Shown here: in pieces, positions 43,420 through 52,316 of the stretch
Position numbering within the stretch: position 1 is the stretch's first letter
Layout: every line of letters begins with the position of its first letter
Source of the DNA: Paenibacillus sp. FSL R7-0345
GTDB lineage: Bacteria; Bacillota; Bacilli; Paenibacillales; Paenibacillaceae
Reading direction: 5' to 3'
DNA length: 64,000 nucleotides
Assembly (NCBI RefSeq): GCF_038595055.1
Contig: NZ_CP152002.1
Span: forward strand, 3,578,501-3,642,500
Notes under the pieces: model-generated
The model's input: the letters and a program-made list of their open reading frames with translations, nothing else
What the model was told of the DNA's origin: nothing
Database searches by the model: none
Program-made: the position numbers and the translations under genes

Positions 43420-45128
43420 AAAGCATAGACCGTGCCACGTACGCCAGTATGTATGGGCCGACAACCGGAGACCGCATCCGTCTGGCCGATACTTCGCTGA
43501 AAATTGAAATCGAACAGGATTATACCGTCTACGGCGACGAATGTGTATTCGGCGGCGGGAAAACGGTACGGGATGGAATGGGGCAGCATCCGCTTGCAAC
43601 GCGGGACGAAGGCGTACTGGATACCGTAATTACGAATGCCGTCATTGTGGACTATTGGGGAATTGTTAAAGCAGACATAGGGATTAAGGATGGACTTATC
43701 GCCGGCATCGGAAAAGCGGGAAATCCTTATATCATGGACGGGGTTACTCCAAATATGTATATAGGCGTAGGTACCGAGGTCATTTCTGGTGAGAACCTGA
43801 TCGTTACAGCCGGAGGCGTAGACAGTCATGTACATTTGATTTGCCCCCAGCAAATTGATGTTTCCCTACAAAGCGGTATCACCACCATGGTTGGAGGAGG
43901 CTCAGGACCGGCTACCGGCACGCTCGCCACCAATTGTACCTCCGGCGTATGGCATATTGAGCGGATGCTTCAAGCGACGGATTCCCTGCCGATGAATTTT
44001 GTGTTCCTGGGCCGGGGGAACAGCTCCCGCCCGGAAGCGTTAATTGAACAGGTGAAGGCAGGCGTAGGCGGGCTGAAAATCCATGAGGATTGGGGCAGCA
44101 CTCCATATGTGATCGATAAATGCCTGGAAGTTGCCGAAGCCTTCGATATTCAGGTCAATATTCATACCGATACTTTAAATGAGGCCGGATTCGTGGAGGA
44201 TAGCCTGCGGGCCTTTAACGGCCGGGCGATTCATACGTACCACACCGAAGGGGCGGGAGGGGGCCATGCGCCGGATCTGCTCCGGGTGGCTTCCATGGAG
44301 AATGTGCTCCCTTCCTCCACAAGCCCGACCATGCCTTTCACCCGCAATACGGTAGCCGAGCATATGGATATGCTGATGATGTGTCATCATCTCGATCCGC
44401 GGATTGAGGAGGATGTGGCTTTTGCCGCCTCGCGTATCCGGGAGACGACCATCGGTGCCGAGGATATTCTGCATGATATCGGCGCGATCAGCATGACCAG
44501 CTCGGATTCACAGGCCATGGGAAGAGTCGGCGAGGTGGCAATTAGAACCTGGCAGACCGCAAATAAAATGAAGCAGCAGCGCGGCGTGCTTACAGGAGAC
44601 GGGCGGGCCGACAACAGCCGCGTCAAAAGGTATATTGCCAAATACACCATCAATCCGGCAATTACGCATGGCATCTCAGCCTATGTCGGATCCATTGAGG
44701 TCGGGAAAATGGCGGATCTTGTTCTCTGGAAGCCGTCATTCTTCGGAACGAAGCCCGAATTGGTCTTGAAAGGCGGAATGATCGCCCATTCATTAATGGG
44801 AGACCCCAATGCCTCGATATCGACTCCGCAGCCCTATATGTACAGACCGATGTTCGGAAGCTACGGCCAGGCGAGAGCTGCGACAAGCGCGACCTTTGTA
44901 TCACAAGCCTCACTAGACTTCGGAACGCTGGATAAGCTGCATCTGACGAAAATGCTGAAGCCCGTTCTGGGATGCCGGAAGGTTAACAAAAAATCACTGA
45001 TCCACAACGGCGAAACCCCGGAGATTTGGGTTGACCCGCGCAGCTACTCCGTGTCCGTTAACGGCGAGACACTCCAATGTAAGCCGGTAGACACCGTTCC
45101 GATGTCGCAGCTGTATTTTCTGACTTAA
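43416..45128 (+). CDS. ureC: Urease alpha (catalytic) subunit
   Basis: A 570-residue UreC with an intact nickel site. His138 and His140 ([10 protein letters not shown]), Lys221 for carbamylation, His223 (LKIHEDWG), His250, His276, the flap Cys323-His324 (MMCHHL) and Asp364 ([12 protein letters not shown]) each sit 4 positions after the Klebsiella numbers. Urea released from the transported substrate is the likely feed. No ureD, E, F or G accessory genes follow; the operon ends with a hairpin and gene debris. Bacillus subtilis also has structural genes alone, so activity is possible, but nickel insertion would depend on genes elsewhere. Confidence 0.96.
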   Translation: MKSIDRATYASMYGPTTGDRIRLADTSLKIEIEQDYTVYGDECVFGGGKTVRDGMGQHPLATRDEGVLDTVITNAVIVDYWGIVKADIGIKDGLIAGIGKAGNPYIMDGVTPNMYIGVGTEVISGENLIVTAGGVDSHVHLICPQQIDVSLQSGITTMVGGGSGPATGTLATNCTSGVWHIERMLQATDSLPMNFVFLGRGNSSRPEALIEQVKAGVGGLKIHEDWGSTPYVIDKCLEVAEAFDIQVNIHTDTLNEAGFVEDSLRAFNGRAIHTYHTEGAGGGHAPDLLRVASMENVLPSSTSPTMPFTRNTVAEHMDMLMMCHHLDPRIEEDVAFAASRIRETTIGAEDILHDIGAISMTSSDSQAMGRVGEVAIRTWQTANKMKQQRGVLTGDGRADNSRVKRYIAKYTINPAITHGISAYVGSIEVGKMADLVLWKPSFFGTKPELVLKGGMIAHSLMGDPNASISTPQPYMYRPMFGSYGQARAATSATFVSQASLDFGTLDKLHLTKMLKPVLGCRKVNKKSLIHNGETPEIWVDPRSYSVSVNGETLQCKPVDTVPMSQLYFLT

Positions 45129-45140
45129 ATTCAAAAATGA

Positions 45141-45189
45141 AATAGCGGTATTCATTGGACTTAATACATAAGTCATGAATACCGCTATT
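45141..45189. terminator. Long hairpin after ureC
   Basis: A 15-bp perfect stem, AATAGCGGTATTCAT with ATGAATACCGCTATT, extended inside by GACTT/AAGTC. There is no T run, so termination may be inefficient, but it sits 12 bases after the urease stop. Confidence 0.65.
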
Positions 45190-45220
45190 GTTCAACTCCC
45201 GTTGCCCTGTTAGCTCAGAC

Positions 45221-45455
45221 TTATAAATGCAGCTTGATTCCCTTCTCCGTAAGTGAGTATTTAACCCGCGGGGGCACTTCTGGATACACATCACGCTTAA
45301 TAATACCATCCTCCTCCAGCTCCTTGAACTGCTTTGTGAGCGAGCCTTGCGATAAGCCTCCAATTTAAATTTTTTATCTCAGTAAACGAGCGTCTGTCAC
45401 CTTCCAGATACCAGATAATAAAATATTTCCATCGCCCCGAAAGTACATTTTATGC
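45221..45455 (-). pseudogene. HxlR-family regulator remnant, frameshifted
   Basis: On the minus strand GRWKYFIIWYLEGDRRSFTEI is followed, after a frameshift near 45360, by [20 protein letters not shown] and [22 protein letters not shown]. Together these make a near-complete HxlR winged-helix domain, but no single open frame exists and the N-terminus is missing. HxlR proteins sense electrophiles or redox signals. Confidence 0.8.
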
Positions 45456-45629
45456 GCCGTGAGATTCGTAAGACTAATGATTACTGACTCAGATACACAA
45501 AAGGATATGCCAGGAAGTAAAGGCTATTTGAATGTGGCATGATGTCAAACTTACAGATGCCCGCAGGATTGAGCAGCTGGAAGGAAAAAAATTCGGTAAC
45601 AGCGCCTATCCATAGCAATTGCAGTTTAT

Positions 45630-45712
45630 AACCATTCGCATAAACAATCAGTCATGAACGTAGTAAATGAGCTCGGCTTCGACCCGGTAGATGGCGGATC
45701 TCTCCTGATATG
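45630..45712 (+). pseudogene. Remnant of an F420/NADP-type oxidoreductase gene
   Basis: A short segment translates to SVMNVVNELGFDPVDGGSL, which matches the C-terminal motif of NADPH-dependent F420-reductase-like NAD(P)-binding proteins. The rest of that gene is not recognisable. HxlR regulators are often divergent from such oxidoreductases, so this and the HxlR remnant were probably one unit. The remaining bases of 45129-45813 show nothing else I can identify. Confidence 0.6.
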
Positions 45713-45813
45713 GATCATTATATGCCAATAAACACATGGTTTGTACTAAGAAAAGGACTGTAATAGAAGTCCTTTTTTTGTTTTTTAAGTCTCGTTCGAG
45801 GAAAAATTTTGAA

Positions 45814-46362
45814 TTAAAGCCCATCCTTAATTAAATTCCAGATGCGCTCAAACCTTGCTTGGTAGTCTGGTGAATTCCAGGATTCCTTGAAGGAAGGCAG
45901 ACTAAATACCGCAAATACGGATAGAATCGCCTCCGCCCGCTCGAAGAGGGGATCTCGATATTCCATGATACCATCGATAATTTGGTAGGAGTCCCAGAGA
46001 ACGTCACGCAATACCAATGGATTGCTGTCCACATATTGTGTATTAAGAGCAAACATTTTGGGATTTTCGTTGTATGCGCGTTTTTTAGCGTTAACAAAGG
46101 ACCAGAGCCACTCGTGGAGCACATCCCTTGGCATAGCCAAATTAATTGTGTCTATTTGGATTTGTTCTGAAATCATCCGGTTGAACCAGCTTTTAGACAC
46201 AGCCGCCCAGAGCTCTTGTTTATTTTTAAAATGTTTATAGAGCGCTGCATGAGTGATACTTAATTCATCGGCAATTTGAGAGAGTGTCACTTCCGGTTTT
46301 TCCGTTCGTTCAATTAATGCTTCTGCTGTTTCAATAATAAGTTCTTGTGTGATTCTAGCCAT
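45814..46362 (-). CDS. TetR/AcrR-family regulator
   Basis: A 182-residue repressor. The N-terminal helix-turn-helix is LSQIADELSITHAALYKHFKNKQELW (about residues 26-51). The ligand domain resembles TetR proteins that regulate neighbouring oxidoreductases. It is divergent from the quinone-reductase-like gene at 46559. The inverted repeat TTGGCA-GG-TGCCAA at 46368-46381, right at its 5' end, could be its own operator. Base composition is AT-richer than the urease cluster next to it. The ribosome binding site is poor. Confidence 0.85.
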   Translation of the reverse strand: MARITQELIIETAEALIERTEKPEVTLSQIADELSITHAALYKHFKNKQELWAAVSKSWFNRMISEQIQIDTINLAMPRDVLHEWLWSFVNAKKRAYNENPKMFALNTQYVDSNPLVLRDVLWDSYQIIDGIMEYRDPLFERAEAILSVFAVFSLPSFKESWNSPDYQARFERIWNLIKDGL

Positions 46363-46367
46363 TTGTT

Positions 46368-46381
46368 TTGGCAGGTGCCAA
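46368..46381. promoter_or_regulatory. Inverted repeat at the TetR gene start
   Basis: TTGGCA-GG-TGCCAA, 5 bases upstream of the TetR start codon. It is a candidate autoregulatory operator. Confidence 0.4.
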
Positions 46382-46464
46382 CCCTTCTTTCTTTAATGAA
46401 TTCATTAATCGCCGTGTCTATACCTGTCTGTAGTATAGCATAATATAACATCAGGTAACAATTG

Positions 46465-46493
46465 TTGACTTTTGTAACTTCAGGTATTATGCT
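46465..46493 (+). promoter_or_regulatory. Promoter of the quinone-reductase-like gene
   Basis: TTGACT (46465-46470) and TATGCT (46488-46493), spacer 17. The gene start is 66 bases downstream. Confidence 0.5.
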
Positions 46494-46558
46494 TATCGAG
46501 TCAGTTACAATTCAACTTAAATGTTACTAACCATTTTTGTAGAGGGAGGTTATAAATT

Positions 46559-47560
46559 ATGAAAGCTGCTCAGATTACTAAATATTCAAAACAGTTCAAA
46601 GTTGAAGTGAATGATATCCCAGTTCCGGGAATACGGGATGACGAAGTCTTGGTTAAAGTGAAGGCTGCGGCAGTTAATCATCTGGAACTGCTTATCGCTA
46701 CTGGAAGCGTGAAGTTAATCCAGGATTATGGGTTCCCGCTGACACTCGGTAATGAGCTCACAGGCATTATTGAAAAGGTTGGCAAAAATGTTCAGGGATT
46801 CAAAGCAGGCGATGCCATTTATTCACGTCTGCCTATACAAAAAATTGGTGCATTTGCAGAATACGCGGCGATTGAGGCTGATGCCATCGCACATTTACCT
46901 GCTAATCTGGATTTTGTTACCGGTGCGGCTGCACCCTTGACTGGATTAACGGCTTACCAAGGATTGCATGAAGAGTTAGCTGCTAAAGCTGGCGAAAGTG
47001 TATTTATTCCCGGAGGCTCTGGTTCTTTTGGCCAAATGGCTATTCCGATCGCCAAAAGTATGGGGCTCAAGGTTATCGTCAGTGGTAGTCCACAAGCACG
47101 TGAGCGGACAATGATGGCTGGAGCTGACCAATACATTGATTACACGACCGAGAACTATTGGGAACAGCTTAGAGATCTTGATTATGTAATTGATACCTTG
47201 GGATCAAGCGAATTTAATCATGAGCTTTCCATTATTAAAGCAGGCGGCCGTCTTCTTTCTTTGCGGACCGGTCCTAACAAACGTTTCGCCGAGGATATGG
47301 GCTTGTCAGGTTGGAAGCAAAAGCTCTTCGCTATTGCTGGAGCCAAGTATGACCACAAAGCCAAGAAGAAGAACATTCAGTATCATTTCATTTTTGTTCG
47401 CAGTGATGGAGAACAATTAAAAAGCATTACAAATATGATTGAAGAAAACGGAATTGTTCCAGCAGTGGACCCTACAATATTCCATATTGGAGATATTAAT
47501 GAAGCCTTAAAGTTGGTTGCTGCAGGTCATCCGAAAGGAAAAGTCATAATCCAATTTTAA
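46559..47560 (+). CDS. NADPH:quinone reductase-like zinc-type dehydrogenase
   Basis: A 333-residue medium-chain reductase of the quinone oxidoreductase branch. The GroES-like N-domain contains AAAVNHLELLIATG and LGNELTGIIEKVGKNVQGF. The Rossmann domain has VFIPGGSGSFGQMAIPIAKSMG, the alanine/glycine-rich NADPH loop. Zinc-ligand cysteines are absent, as usual in this branch. GAGGGAGG precedes ATG. It is divergent from a TetR gene that presumably represses it. The role is likely reduction of quinones or enones during electrophile stress; the physiological substrate is unknown. Confidence 0.85.
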   Translation: MKAAQITKYSKQFKVEVNDIPVPGIRDDEVLVKVKAAAVNHLELLIATGSVKLIQDYGFPLTLGNELTGIIEKVGKNVQGFKAGDAIYSRLPIQKIGAFAEYAAIEADAIAHLPANLDFVTGAAAPLTGLTAYQGLHEELAAKAGESVFIPGGSGSFGQMAIPIAKSMGLKVIVSGSPQARERTMMAGADQYIDYTTENYWEQLRDLDYVIDTLGSSEFNHELSIIKAGGRLLSLRTGPNKRFAEDMGLSGWKQKLFAIAGAKYDHKAKKKNIQYHFIFVRSDGEQLKSITNMIEENGIVPAVDPTIFHIGDINEALKLVAAGHPKGKVIIQF

Positions 47561-47795
47561 GGAGAGTATCGGGACGTGGGCGAGGGAAAGTCATATTGGA
47601 GATAGGCTAATCAGATGATTTCTTTACCTTTAACGAATCTTGTTATTATTAGCGTTAAAAAGGATTAAAAAACAAAATACGTGTAAATGCAGGATTTACT
47701 AAAATCATGCGCTTCTCCATGAAGGTTGCTCCGGATTTCATAACGCATACTTGGGGTCAATTGCTTCTTAAGTTAAAATAAATCATTCTTTACCA

Positions 47796-47805
47796 ATCGT
47801 TCTCA
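47796..47805 (+). promoter_or_regulatory. ATCGTTCT element upstream of the second TetR gene
   Basis: ATCGTTCTCA occurs here and again at 48453-48462; AGAACGAT, the reverse complement of the 8-base core, is at 48536-48543. Two gaps around the TetR gene share the element, so it may be the TetR half-site. The rest of 47561-47838 shows nothing recognisable. Confidence 0.35.
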
Positions 47806-47838
47806 ATATGTTATATTGAACAACAGGGAGGGAAAAGA

Positions 47839-48417
47839 ATGGCAAGGAGCAAAGAATTCGAAGAGAACGTGGTATTAGAAAAGGCGATGAAGCTTTTTTG
47901 GGAACAAGGTTATGAGAAGACATCTATGACGGAACTGGTTGAGCATATGGGAATTCATCGAAGAAGTTTATATGACACATTTGGCGACAAGCATACGTTA
48001 TTTTTAAAAGCAATGGACCAATTCCACGAAAAAGTATGTGCTACACTTGTAGGAAAAGTTAAACGCTCTAAGACTGCAACTGAGGCACTTCAGCATATTT
48101 TTAGTTTCGTGATCTTTGGTGATGAAGATTCTCCTTCCGGATGTTTAATGGTGAATTCAGCGGTGGAACTGGCAATGCGCGATGCCGATGTGGATTTAAA
48201 GACCACAGAATTATTTGTATTATCAGAGCAGCTGTTCAAAGATATTATTCTGTGGGGACAGCAGAATGGAGAGTTTAATCCGGACTATAAAGCCAGTGAT
48301 CAAGCGGAACATCTGCATGCTGTCTATGTAGCGTTACGGGTGATGACAAAAACCTCTATGCGTAAAGAAAAGCTACAACGTATAGCCGATGTATCGAGTA
48401 AACTTTTATCTAAATAA
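47839..48417 (+). CDS. TetR/AcrR-family regulator (YxaF/LmrA-like)
   Basis: A 192-residue regulator. The N-terminal DNA-binding domain VVLEKAMKLFWEQGYEKTSMTELVEHMGIHRRSLYDTFGDKHTLF is the TetR type with the TetR_C_16-like ligand half (SGCLMVNSAVELAMRD). GGGAGGG precedes ATG. It lies upstream of the short-chain dehydrogenase and old-yellow-enzyme genes on the same strand and is the likely regulator of that pair. The repeated ATCGTTCT element flanks it on both sides. Confidence 0.87.
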   Translation: MARSKEFEENVVLEKAMKLFWEQGYEKTSMTELVEHMGIHRRSLYDTFGDKHTLFLKAMDQFHEKVCATLVGKVKRSKTATEALQHIFSFVIFGDEDSPSGCLMVNSAVELAMRDADVDLKTTELFVLSEQLFKDIILWGQQNGEFNPDYKASDQAEHLHAVYVALRVMTKTSMRKEKLQRIADVSSKLLSK

Positions 48418-48628
48418 TTATTCATTTAATTCCCTATGCACTTTCTAGTATGATCGTTCTCAAAAGCTTAGTCCTTCCATCTCTTGCACTAAGCTTGTAC
48501 TCACAAAGGGTATGGTCATTTAATTTGCAGTTATTAGAACGATTATTCCCGTATGGTTAGAGCTTTCTAACCCTGGAACTTTTTTTAAAAAAAATGTACT
48601 CAAACAATGAATATAAGGAGCTAATACA

Positions 48629-49327
48629 ATGAATATTTCTGAACAAGTCGCTTTTGTCACTGGAGCAAATCGGGGTTTTGGCCGCCAGCTTACTCTTGAA
48701 CTTTTATCTAGGGGAGCTAAAGTTTACGCGGGTGCAAGAAATCCGGAAACCATTGATATTCCTGGTGTTACACCGGTAAAGCTTGATATCACCAACCCTC
48801 AAGAGGTTGCCGAAGCAGCTCTAGTCGCAAAGGATGTAACGCTTTTGATTAACAATGCAGGATCATCTACAGGAGCTTCTTTGCTGGAAGATGATGTGCA
48901 ACAAATACAGCTGGAATTCGATACACATTTCTTCGGTACGCTATCCATGATTCGTTCCTTTGCACCGATTATTGAAAAAAACGGGGGAGGCTCCATTCTA
49001 AATGTTCTTTCCGCATTATCCTGGTTTAGTTCAGGAACTGTGGGTGCATATACAGCTGCAAAGGCTGCAGAATGGGCATTGACGAATGATTTACGTTTGA
49101 ATTTGTATTCTCGTAATGTACGAGTATCAGGATTGCATGTGGGCTTTATGGAGACAGACATGACCACCGGTTTAGATACTCCAAAATCCAACCCTGCAGA
49201 GATTGCAAAAAAAGCTGTTGCTGGCATAGAATCTGGCAGCTTTGAAATTATTGCTGATGATAACAGCCGTATGTTACAGGCAGCACTTGCCGGCGGCGTT
49301 CCTGCCTTATACCCGCATCTTTCTTAA
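48629..49327 (+). CDS. Short-chain dehydrogenase/reductase
   Basis: A 232-residue classical SDR. The cofactor loop is TGANRGFGR (residues 11-19), then NNAG (near 75) and the catalytic Ser-Tyr-Lys in LSALSWFSSGTVGAYTAAKAA. GFMETDM marks the end of the substrate region. AAGGAG precedes ATG. It is followed after 44 bases by an alkene reductase gene, so the two probably reduce reactive carbonyl and enone compounds together. The substrate is unknown. Confidence 0.88.
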   Translation: MNISEQVAFVTGANRGFGRQLTLELLSRGAKVYAGARNPETIDIPGVTPVKLDITNPQEVAEAALVAKDVTLLINNAGSSTGASLLEDDVQQIQLEFDTHFFGTLSMIRSFAPIIEKNGGGSILNVLSALSWFSSGTVGAYTAAKAAEWALTNDLRLNLYSRNVRVSGLHVGFMETDMTTGLDTPKSNPAEIAKKAVAGIESGSFEIIADDNSRMLQAALAGGVPALYPHLS

Positions 49328-49371
49328 TCACTGTTCCGTTGTTAACTTAATTATTAAGAGGAGTGTATAAA

Positions 49372-50469
49372 ATGACAAAATTATGGAGTAAAACAAAAGT
49401 TGGAAACTTGGAACTGCCACATCGATTAGCGATGGCACCAATGACACGCAGCAGAGCAGAAGAAGATGGTACTCCGGGAGATTTAAGTCCCCTTTATTAT
49501 GCTCAAAGAGCATCAATGGGACTCCTTATTACGGAAGGCGCACAGCCTTCTGATGATGGTCAAGGATACCTATGGTCACCGGGGATCTATACTGAACAGC
49601 ATATAAAAGGGTGGAAACAGGTTACGGATGCAGTGCATGAAGCAGGTGGATATATGTACATCCAATTAATGCATGCCGGTCGTATGTCCCATCCTGACAA
49701 TACACCCCATCATCGCCAACCCGTTGCACCATCAGCCATTGCTCCCGGTGTTCAGATGTTTACAGCTACAGGAATGCAGGACATTCCCGTTCCGCGTGAG
49801 TTAAGTAAAGAGGACATTCAAACGACTATTTCCGATTTTCGTAAAGCAGCAGCAGCAGCAATTGAAGCTGGTGCGGATGGCGTTGAAATTCATGGAGCCA
49901 ATGGATATCTCATTAATCAATTTCTCGGAGAAAATTCGAACACACGGACGGATGAATATGGAGGATCTATTGAAAATCGTGCTCGTTTCGCGATTGAAGT
50001 CACAAAAGCCGTCGTACAAGAGATTGGAGCAGACAGGACCGGTTTCCGTATTTCACCAGGGACATCTCTTGGGGGAATTCAAGATGGGGAGCAAGGTTCA
50101 CAACTGTATCTCTACCTGGTAAAAGAGCTAGCTAAGCTGGAATTAGCATATCTCCATGTAATGCATCTTGGAAATGAAAAACTGCTCTATGATATTCGTT
50201 CCATTTGGACAAATCCACTATTAGTCAATCGGGCGGGGCGTGCTCTGGAAAATCTAAGTATTGATCTTGATAATGACCTGGCTGATATGGTACCAGTCGG
50301 TGCATGGTCATTAGCTAATCCGGATTTAGTAGAGCGGCTAAAATCAGGAGCGCCATTAAATGAAGCAGATCCTTCAACATTTTTCGGAATAGGAAGCAAA
50401 GGGTATACGGATTATCCTACGCTACAAGAATTGGAGTCAGTGTCACTACATAATGAAAAAAACGAATAG
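49372..50469 (+). CDS. Old yellow enzyme family alkene reductase
   Basis: About 365 residues, FMN-dependent. The family motifs are clear: LAMAPMTRSRA, the substrate-binding pair region LMHAGRMSHPDN, the FMN-binding EIHGANGYLINQFL and NTRTDEYGGSIENRARF. GTG 49363 is in frame, but GAGGAG at 49357 suits ATG 49372. NemA/YqjM relatives reduce activated alkenes, nitrate esters and quinones with NADPH. It is likely coexpressed with the SDR at 48629 under the TetR protein. Confidence 0.9.
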   Translation: MTKLWSKTKVGNLELPHRLAMAPMTRSRAEEDGTPGDLSPLYYAQRASMGLLITEGAQPSDDGQGYLWSPGIYTEQHIKGWKQVTDAVHEAGGYMYIQLMHAGRMSHPDNTPHHRQPVAPSAIAPGVQMFTATGMQDIPVPRELSKEDIQTTISDFRKAAAAAIEAGADGVEIHGANGYLINQFLGENSNTRTDEYGGSIENRARFAIEVTKAVVQEIGADRTGFRISPGTSLGGIQDGEQGSQLYLYLVKELAKLELAYLHVMHLGNEKLLYDIRSIWTNPLLVNRAGRALENLSIDLDNDLADMVPVGAWSLANPDLVERLKSGAPLNEADPSTFFGIGSKGYTDYPTLQELESVSLHNEKNE

Positions 50470-50648
50470 TTCATTCGCCTTCTGACTGCGGCAAGTGCAG
50501 ATGGGGTATCCAGTGTTGTTTACAGCGGCACAGTAACAACCAATAGCCATGGCATGGGCCACTAAATTACTACTATCCACTTTATTTTATTTTGTCATCG
50601 GACAAGAACATGTTACATTAGAACCCGCGCTGAGCGCGGTTTTTTTTG
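50470..50648 (+). other. Possible C-terminal gene fragment and terminator
   Basis: Directly after the alkene reductase stop an open stretch translates to a plausible protein tail ending VVYSGTVTTNSHGMGH-stop (about 50565). I cannot assign it and it may be debris. A good terminator, CCGCGC-TGA-GCGCGG followed by T9, covers 50625-50648. Confidence 0.4.
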
Positions 50649-50874
50649 TGGGATCAAGTTTTGCTTATGTGAAGCGGAATGCTACTCTATCATTTTTTCT
50701 TCAATTTGACTAGTGTATCTTTAATATCGCTTCTACTTGGACCGGCAAATCCTGCTATATAGTGATTTTGGATAAAACAGAAAGGGGAGGTATAGCGGAT
50801 CTTTTCATGAATGCGATTTCAAAAAACACTTGAGCCAAGCACCAGATATTATCATGGAATGAGGAGAGTGAACA

Positions 50875-51215
50875 ATGGTATTATATCCACGAGCATACAA
50901 GCTCCAAAAGCTGACTTCAGCTGTACTTAGACTATCCCGTGATGCCCGAGCGGGCGCTGCATATCGACACCGGACGGAAATACTATTCTGCTGAATGGAT
51001 CAAGGAGCGGATCGAGGAGATGTCCAGGCTCAGGATGAACACGCTGCAGCTGCATTTTTCCGAGAATGAAGGTTTCCGGCTGATGAGTGAAAAATATCCT
51101 GAGATGATGTCAGAGCAGTATTTAACGAAGGAGCAGGTGAAGGATATTATCCGCTCGGCAGCAAAGTATCTTATTGCTGTCATTCCTTCGGTGCAGGAAT
51201 ACAGTAAACCGTATC
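50875..51215 (+). pseudogene. GH20 beta-hexosaminidase remnant
   Basis: A strong ribosome binding site (GAGGAGAG) precedes ATG 50875, which starts MVLYPRAYKLQKLTS, a plausible GH20 beginning. That frame soon stops. In another frame from about 50915 the GH20 core appears: LDYPVMPERALHIDTGRKYY and MSRLRMNTLQLHFSENEGFR, until about 51185 (AKYLIAVIPSV). The catalytic Asp-Glu part is missing. This is an internally deleted and 3'-truncated gene. Confidence 0.78.
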
Positions 51216-51275
51216 CACCCGGGCTGATTGGCTGCTGTTCATGTAAAAGAACAAAAAAAGGAGGAATTACTGGCC

Positions 51276-51668
51276 ATGACTAGACTCCTTTCTTCATTAT
51301 TTTCCGCTTTACTTCTGTCACTTGTTATCACAATGGTAAGCCAAAACAACAATACTGACGATAATGTTCTGTACTATTCATTTACGAATGAATTTTTAAA
51401 TGGATTTTTGATACTTTTATGCATTTATTTATTCTTAGTAACTCCAGTCTCCTTGTATATAGATAGAATAATCAGGAGTCGCAGTATTATATTACATCTA
51501 CTTCTGTATTTTGGTATCGGCGGCCTAATGGGTTCATTAATCCTTTTGATCAATTCTGCAAATGATATACAGGCTTCATTACAGCTAATATTACTTTTCG
51601 GATTGGGTGCATCTGTATTTATCTTATTTTTATACTTGTTTACTTTCATTAAGAAGAAAAGAAAATGA
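51276..51668 (+). CDS. Small hypothetical membrane protein
   Basis: A 130-residue protein with about four hydrophobic segments (LLSSLFSALLLSLVITMV, FLILLCIYLFLVTPVSLYI, ILHLLLYFGIGGLMGSLILLI, LILLFGLGASVFILFLYLF) and a basic end KKKRK. ATG 51276 has AAAGGAGG 12 bases upstream; an earlier in-frame start at 51228 extends into GH20 debris and is less likely. No family recognised. Its low GC differs from the preceding fragment, and it is followed by a strong bidirectional terminator. Confidence 0.6.
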   Translation: MTRLLSSLFSALLLSLVITMVSQNNNTDDNVLYYSFTNEFLNGFLILLCIYLFLVTPVSLYIDRIIRSRSIILHLLLYFGIGGLMGSLILLINSANDIQASLQLILLFGLGASVFILFLYLFTFIKKKRK

Positions 51669-51713
51669 TGATAGTACAGCTAATTTCGTAATATGTGAGC
51701 CTGAAGTCAATAG

Positions 51714-51747
51714 AATCCCTGCACATTAATAATTGTGCAGGGATTTT
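51714..51747. terminator. Bidirectional terminator
   Basis: AATCCCTGCACA pairs with TGTGCAGGGATT, 12 bp, with a T-rich tail on the + strand. It separates the convergent membrane-protein and MarR genes. Confidence 0.85.
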
Positions 51748-51763
51748 GATTTTGGAAGCACCA

Positions 51764-52213
51764 TTATCCAACCAAGCTGTGTAGCATTTCCCTCAATTGC
51801 TGACGCTGTTCCACTGTAAGCTTCTCCATGAGCTTCTCGGAGATTTCCGCGCTAATCGAGCGAATCGTCCTGATATGGGGCTTCGCTTTATCTGTCAGTG
51901 ACAGGATGGTTGCGCGCCGGTCTGTCGGGTCGCCGGTACGTTGTATAAGTCCATCTTCCTCTAAAGCGTTCACGAAATCCGTGATTGTACGGGGCTTTAA
52001 GTCCATGACAGCCGCAAGTTCATTCATACGCATATGCTCCGCTTTCCAGACTTCCATCAACAGGCGCAGCCGGGCTCCAGAGAGCGGAATTGGCAGGTCT
52101 AAAGAAGCCAGGCGTTTATCAAATTCGAATTTCAGAATACGGGAAGTGGTTATGAGTAAATAAAAGGTATCGGCAGCTTCGTCATCCATGTAATCCTGTG
52201 GCGATAGGTTCAT
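51764..52213 (-). CDS. MarR-family regulator
   Basis: A 149-residue winged-helix repressor. The recognition region is MRMNELAAVMDLKPRTITDFVNALEEDGLIQRTGDPTDRRATILSLTDKA. The frame extends to 52309, but the ATG at 52213 (MNLSPQDYMDDEAAD) has a GAGG upstream and gives the usual MarR length. It is divergent from an MFS efflux-type gene, with two copies of an inverted repeat in between, the standard layout for MarR control of a drug or solute exporter. Confidence 0.88.
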   Translation of the reverse strand: MNLSPQDYMDDEAADTFYLLITTSRILKFEFDKRLASLDLPIPLSGARLRLLMEVWKAEHMRMNELAAVMDLKPRTITDFVNALEEDGLIQRTGDPTDRRATILSLTDKAKPHIRTIRSISAEISEKLMEKLTVEQRQQLREMLHSLVG

Positions 52214-52316
52214 TTGCTTATACAGCCTCGTTTCGAAAAAGTCTACCCTTATTTTATCGCAAAGAGCCTTTTTTTCAAATGACTCCATACAAATAAGCAT
52301 TGACTTCAATGAAATT

